Source: Edaphochlamys debaryana
Lineage: Eukaryota > Chlorophyta > Chlorophyceae > Chlamydomonadales
DNA length: 64,000 nt
Reading direction: 5' to 3'
Assembly (NCBI GenBank): GCA_016858145.1
Contig: JAEHOE010000030.1
Coordinates: 930,001 to 994,000, forward strand
The position numbers and the translations under genes are program-made. Of the stretch, positions 59,601-64,000 are shown one piece after another. How positions within the stretch are numbered: the first letter of the stretch is position 1; each line of letters opens with the position of its first letter. The notes beneath the pieces were generated by a model. The model was not told where the DNA came from. It made no database searches and saw only the letters and a list, made by a program, of their open reading frames with translations.

Positions 59601-62600
59601 CCGCAGCGCCAGCACCTGGGACACCCGGTAGGGCGTCAGCTGGCCCTCGCCCCTGCCTGCCACGTCGGGGCCCAGGTGCTCCTCCGCGGCCAGGGAGGTG
59701 TCCAGGATGCAGGCCAGGATGCGGGCCTGGGGGAGGGAACGGCGGAGCAATACGGGAGAATGACAGTCAAGAAGGAAGGAGCAAGGAGCAAAGGAGCATG
59801 CACTGTCAGCTTCCTGCGCTGCGCACCTTGAGCGGGTGCTCCGTAAGCCAGTGCAGCTGCAGGGGCGGGTGCTCGGTCAGCTCCTCCGCCAGCGCCTGAC
59901 GAAGGTCCCGCAGCGCTGCCTCGCTCAGCGCCTCGCCCGGCAGCAGCCGCAGGCCGCAGAAGGAACCCGGCGGAGGAGCGGAGGATTGCGGACCGAGCTG
60001 GGCGCCAGGTTGAGCCGAAGCCGCCGAAGGGGGCTCCACACTGCCGCGCCCTCGGGCAGGGGCAGGCGGCCGGAGGCCGCCAGGTGCGAGAGAGCGGCCA
60101 AGAGGGCTTGAACCATCCCTGCTCGCTCGGTGACTGCCGGAAGGCCCATGGGAGCGCCGCAGGCGTAGATGAGCTGGAACCTGGCGGGAGGGGCAGAGCA
60201 CCAAGGCAGTCCGGTTCAGGTGAAGTGGCGGGCTCACGTTTGAAGCAGATCCAGCCGCGCAACATCCATGAGCCCAAGCCCCACCTGTGGTGCAGCAGCT
60301 CGTCGCTCTCGTCCAGCACGTCCATGTACGGCAGGGCCGCGAGCTCGTCCAGGGCCGAGCAGCACCGGGCAGCGGCCTGGCGGTCCACCGCCTCTCCCGC
60401 CTGGGCTTTGGAGCGCATCTCTGTCCGCTTGAGCAGCAGGGAGAGGCGGTGCTCGGGGGCCACCAGCACGAGACCGCCGTCCTGGGGTGTGAGGCAGGGG
60501 AGGTAGGAGGTCAACAGGCGTGGGCTCATCGCTTGCATGGGTTCTGTCCTGCATCAAAGGAACTTGGCCAGCATAAGTAACAGAGACCCCAGCCCCGCAC
60601 GCGCAGCGCCCACCTGCCGGCAGTGCCTCATAGCGCTGGCCATGGCCTGCACCCGCGCCTCCGTGAGCTCCACGTCGCGGTGGAAGGGCAGCGTGAAGAG
60701 CTTGCGGCCCAGCACCGAGGCGGTCAGGTGGGCGTGCAGGTGGCCGTACGCCTCGTCCAGCAGCACGGACAGGAAGTTGAGACGCACCTGAGGTGCGTGG
60801 CGGCATGGGATGATAAGATCGCACATGGAACCCAAGCAAGAGCAAGCATTGCGCCCCCAGACTGACAACTATTCACCGCCTGAGCACAGCCCTCCCTGCT
60901 CACCACGCGGCTACCGTCCGCCCAGCACAGGGCCAGCATGGGCAGGATGACGCGGGTCTTGCCCTCGCCCATGTTGAGCTGCGCGATGGCGCCCGCATTG
61001 GCGGGGTCCATCAGGTGCGCCGCCACGGCGTACTGCTGCGGCCGGATCTGCAGCCGTCCTTCGACCTCGAAGACCAGCCACTGCGGGTGTGCCCGCACGT
61101 CCCAAACGCGGCGGATGAGCAGCTCCTGCGAAGCAGGATCGCCAGGAGGTTAGCGAGTGCACGTGGTGCCCGTGAGATATGGGGAACCGACGACAGGGAA
61201 CCCAGACACTGCTGTGGAGATGACCGATTGGACCCGATTGGGTGGATTGGTCATTTTGCTTATCCCGCAGCCCTCCCTGGCCCAGGCCCCCACCTGCACC
61301 AGCTGCACCCTGTACTCCTCTCCCGCCTCCGCCAGCGCCTCCAGCCGCCCCAGCCGGTCCTCCAGCACACACAGCGCCAGCCACGTCAGCACGCCCTCGC
61401 GCAGCCCCGCCACGGCCCCCTCCGACAGGAACGGGTTGTACTGCCGCAGCACCTCGGGCCGCCAGGCAGCCACCAGGAGGTCCAGGGGACCCGCGGAAGG
61501 GGCGGCACCAGACAGACGGAGCAGGCGGAACGCGGCTCCGTGGCAGCCCACGTCCTCTGGTACGGCTGAGGTGTGCCGCAGGAGGAAGGCCTCGGCGGCG
61601 GCGCGGCGCTCGCAGGCCTCAGCCTAGGTGCCAGGAGGGACCAAGCAGATCAAAGTGTCAGCGGTCAGAGGGGCGGCAGATGCAAAGCAAGCGAGCTTTG
61701 CAGCCACCATTAAGCCCAGCCAGCCCCCAGCCCCCCAGCCCAGCAACAGCACGCAGGCGAACTTTACAGCCAGCTCTTAGCCCACCCCGGAGTGGCCAGA
61801 CCGGCAGTCAGCCAAAGAGCAACAGGAGCAAGCAGACAGCCAGCACGCAGCCACCAGCACCAGGTCTCAGCCCGCTCACCTTGATGCGCTGCAAGGCCGG
61901 CAGCAGCTGGCTTCTGTCCAGGCGCATGTGCTCCGGTGCCGTGAGCTGGTGGTGCTGCCGCCAGCTCTCCGCTAGCTCTTGGTGCATGGCAGCCTCCAGG
62001 GGCGGCGTGCGGTGAGCGCCGCCCGCGGGTGCGAGAGGGTAAACTGGGCAGGCACCCTCCGCGGAGCCAGGGCCCTTGGATGGCTGCTCGACCAGGGAGG
62101 CTAACTGTCCCTCTTTCTCTGTGACATAGCCCTCTGGAACCGGGAAGCGCTCCGGGGCTGTGATTGCTTGTAAGTGCCTCGGTGCCGCCACTCAGGATCA
62201 ACAGGCGTACTCCGGCTCACACCCAGCACCCGGAGCTCCTCGCTCGCTGTCAAGCGGTGCCGGGGGTTGAGCCCTGCCCAGCCCCTGAGTGCACGCGCCA
62301 CGTCGTGCCTGTACGCAATGCACGCGTCTCGGAGGGTGACGCCGTCGGCGGGACAAACAGGGGCTCCGGGCTGCGAGTAGAGGTGCCCCAGCTGCGAGGC
62401 CGCTGCTGCGAGCTCGGCCGCCAGAGGGCGCAGCCCTCGCGCAAGGTGGCCGCCCAGACGCCCCACGCTGCTCAGCTGCTGCAGCTCCTCCGCCGTCAGG
62501 GGCCGAGTGCCCCAGCTCTGCCGCACAAGGGTCATGGCCGTCTGCCCGCCCGTGGCGCGGCTGGCGGGCTCGGGCAGCAGGGTGCCGGTGGCGGCGTAGA

Positions 62601-64000
62601 GGGCCGCAAGCTGCAGGCGGGGCGCTACGGCGGAGGCGCGCAGGTGGCCGAAGCGGCCGTGCATCTCGTAGCAGTGGGCCTGGGGGCAGTGGGCGGGTCA
62701 AGAAGGCACTGTAAGTGGCCAGGGCCATACACAAGGGCACAAACACTGGCGACGCCGATTGAGCCGCTCGCACCTTAAGGCGGGCGCCGCTTCCAGAAGG
62801 CATTGCCACAGACACTTGGCCACCGTTACGCTGCACCGGCCCCGCAGTGATAAGCACGAGCGCATCTGCGCGTTGAGTGCCCACTGGCAGCTGCCGTACA
62901 GCAGTGGAACGCTCCAGGACCAGGTACTGATGGAACTCGGGCAGCGTGTACGACACTCGAGCCCTGCCGTACCCTGCGTCTGACCCGATATCAATCAGCA
63001 GCTGGCGGCGGCGCAGGCGGTAGCCGGGGTAGTCCCGCGACGCCAGTTCCCCTCCGCTGCGGAGCTCAAACTCCAGGCCATAGCGGGGCAGCTCGAAGAG
63101 CAGTCGGTAGGACACAGGCTGGGGAGGCCTCTCAGGAGTGCTATCAATACCGGTAGCTCTGCTCTGCCGGCTGCTAAGGCCACCTGCCGGCCACTGTATC
63201 ATTGAACTGGACGGCGGCGCGAAGCAGTGGATGAAGTTGGTGTCCTCGAGCTTGGCCAGAATGGTGTTGCGCACCGCACAGCCACTCAGCAGCACGAGCT
63301 GGTCTATCAGCTCAGCCCGGTGGTCGGAGAGCAGGTCGAGCCAGTGCAGGCCCTGCAGGTGGGGCGGCACGCGGCGGCAGTCATACGCCACGGGGCCGGA
63401 GCTGCTGGCTGCGCTGCTGGTGGATGTGCGGCACTCGATGACGAAGTGCACGTCGTGCTCTTGGAAGTTGGGCGGCCGGAGCACGATGACGCCGCGCTCC
63501 CTGAGTGGAGGCCAGGGGTGGGCGTTCAAGTAAATGGCAGTAAAACACCGCATAGCCAACTGCAAGACATGCGTCCCAGCCCACCTGCAGAGCCAGTGGC
63601 TGTAGAGCTCGCGCAGCCTGGGCGGCAGCTGCTTGCCCCACTCCCCGCAGCCGTGGCCCTCGCCCACATCCAGCAGCTCCAGCCGTACCCGGCGCTCCAC
63701 ATCCACCTCGGTAACCGCCAGGGACTGCCCGCCCTGGCCCGAGGTGAACTCGTACAGCCTGCCGTTCATTGGCCGCAGCGAGTGCCGCGTGCTGGCAGCG
63801 CCCGCCTCAGCTCCACCCGCCACCTCGAAGCTCCAGCCGCCGAAGGTGCGGACGTACAGCGGGTGCTGCGTGACCTCCTTGGGCAGGCGGCTGGGCGGCC
63901 AGCCGTCGAACAGCACCGTGCCGTCCAGCAGGTTCAGGGAGTACAGCCGCCTGCCGGGCCCCACTGCCTCAAAGCTCGCCTCCGAGCCTGGGAGCTGCGA
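56679..64000 (-). CDS. DUF3638/DUF3645 family protein, C-terminal part (5' end outside window)
   Basis: Exons in the window: 64000-63585 (continues outside), 63500-62774, 62679-62223, 62157-61880, 61623-61294, 61125-60904, 60787-60614, 60481-60285, 60180-59827 (frame break inside), 59726-59530, 59437-59163, 59051-58693, 58588-58470, 58221-56679. About 1,868 codons. Family landmarks in order: HCYEMHGRFGHLRASAV; a P-loop-like AQLNMGEGKTRVILPMLAL; LLDEAYGHLHAHL; a Walker-B-like LDESDELLHHR; LQKRHRVDYGVDR; RMAVPFRAAHVPSERSEF; GFSGTNDNHRLLPL; FDDARCRGADLKL; LTLGPGSTKDKVMQAAGRLR. The P-loop and DES/DD motifs suggest an NTPase, helicase-like core. Fungal members are often labelled ubiquitinyl hydrolases without proof that I know of. 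The last exon adds an acidic Glu-rich segment near 57420-57480 and a poorly conserved tail. Confidence 0.87.
59827..60180 (-). CDS. DUF3638 exon with internal frame change
   Basis: The exon enters in one frame (FQLIYACGAPMGLPAVTERA) and leaves in another (FCGLRLLPGEALSEAALRDL). Both ends match coding style and neighbouring phases. Removing 44 nt beginning GTGTGGAG and ending GCCCAG (about 60042 down to 59999) restores one frame exactly. This could be a very small intron, a sequencing indel or a real frameshift. Confidence 0.6.

Overview
The window is nuclear DNA from a GC-rich, intron-dense green alga, most likely a chlamydomonad (Chlorophyceae, Volvocales). The reasons are: genes split by many short introns with GTGAG/GTGCG donors and GCAG acceptors; TGTAA polyadenylation signals after several stop codons; very Ala/Pro/Gly-rich low-complexity proteins; and a plant-type ornithine carbamoyltransferase with a putative transit peptide. 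Eight protein genes were assembled by hand from reading frame, splice signals, phase continuity and family motifs. Every model keeps an open frame across all its junctions; the exceptions are noted.

Layout. 460-3727 (-): ornithine carbamoyltransferase, 7 exons. 4707-9301 (+): a secreted protein with a CBM14 (peritrophin-A type) chitin-binding domain and a Pro-Thr linker, 8 exons, divergent from OTC. 11126-14070 (-) and 14560-18069 (+): two unrecognised low-complexity proteins sharing a 489-bp head-to-head promoter. 19212-43066 (-): one giant gene of 19 exons with a predicted 7,058-residue protein, converging tail-to-tail on the previous gene. 45128-52449 (-): a 21-exon M43-type (pappalysin-like) metzincin with an N-terminal membrane anchor. 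53216-56160 (-): a DUF676-type serine hydrolase, 9 exons. 56679-64000 (-): the C-terminal about 1,870 codons of a DUF3638/DUF3645 protein; its 5' end lies beyond the window.

The most unusual object is the giant gene. It holds a single 9,150-nt exon and a 5,891-nt exon. It also has eleven 69-nt exons, all of the same phase, arranged as repeated A-B-C-D sets between copies of a 348-nt exon, a 20-copy 27-bp coding array, five copies of a basic KRRERR-type motif, and six S-R-I-P (SxIP) motifs. I do not recognise it as a named protein. The SxIP motifs suggest, as a hypothesis only, contact with EB1-type microtubule end-binding proteins.

A second theme is that three introns in two neighbouring genes contain extra copies of the preceding exon end together with its splice donor. 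One of these introns also holds fifteen copies of a 41-bp minisatellite and another holds a 116-bp palindrome. There is no operon logic here. OTC is arginine biosynthesis, the CBM14 and M43 proteins are predicted extracytoplasmic, and the hydrolase and DUF3638 genes are merely adjacent. No tRNA, rRNA, CRISPR array or autonomous transposon was recognised.
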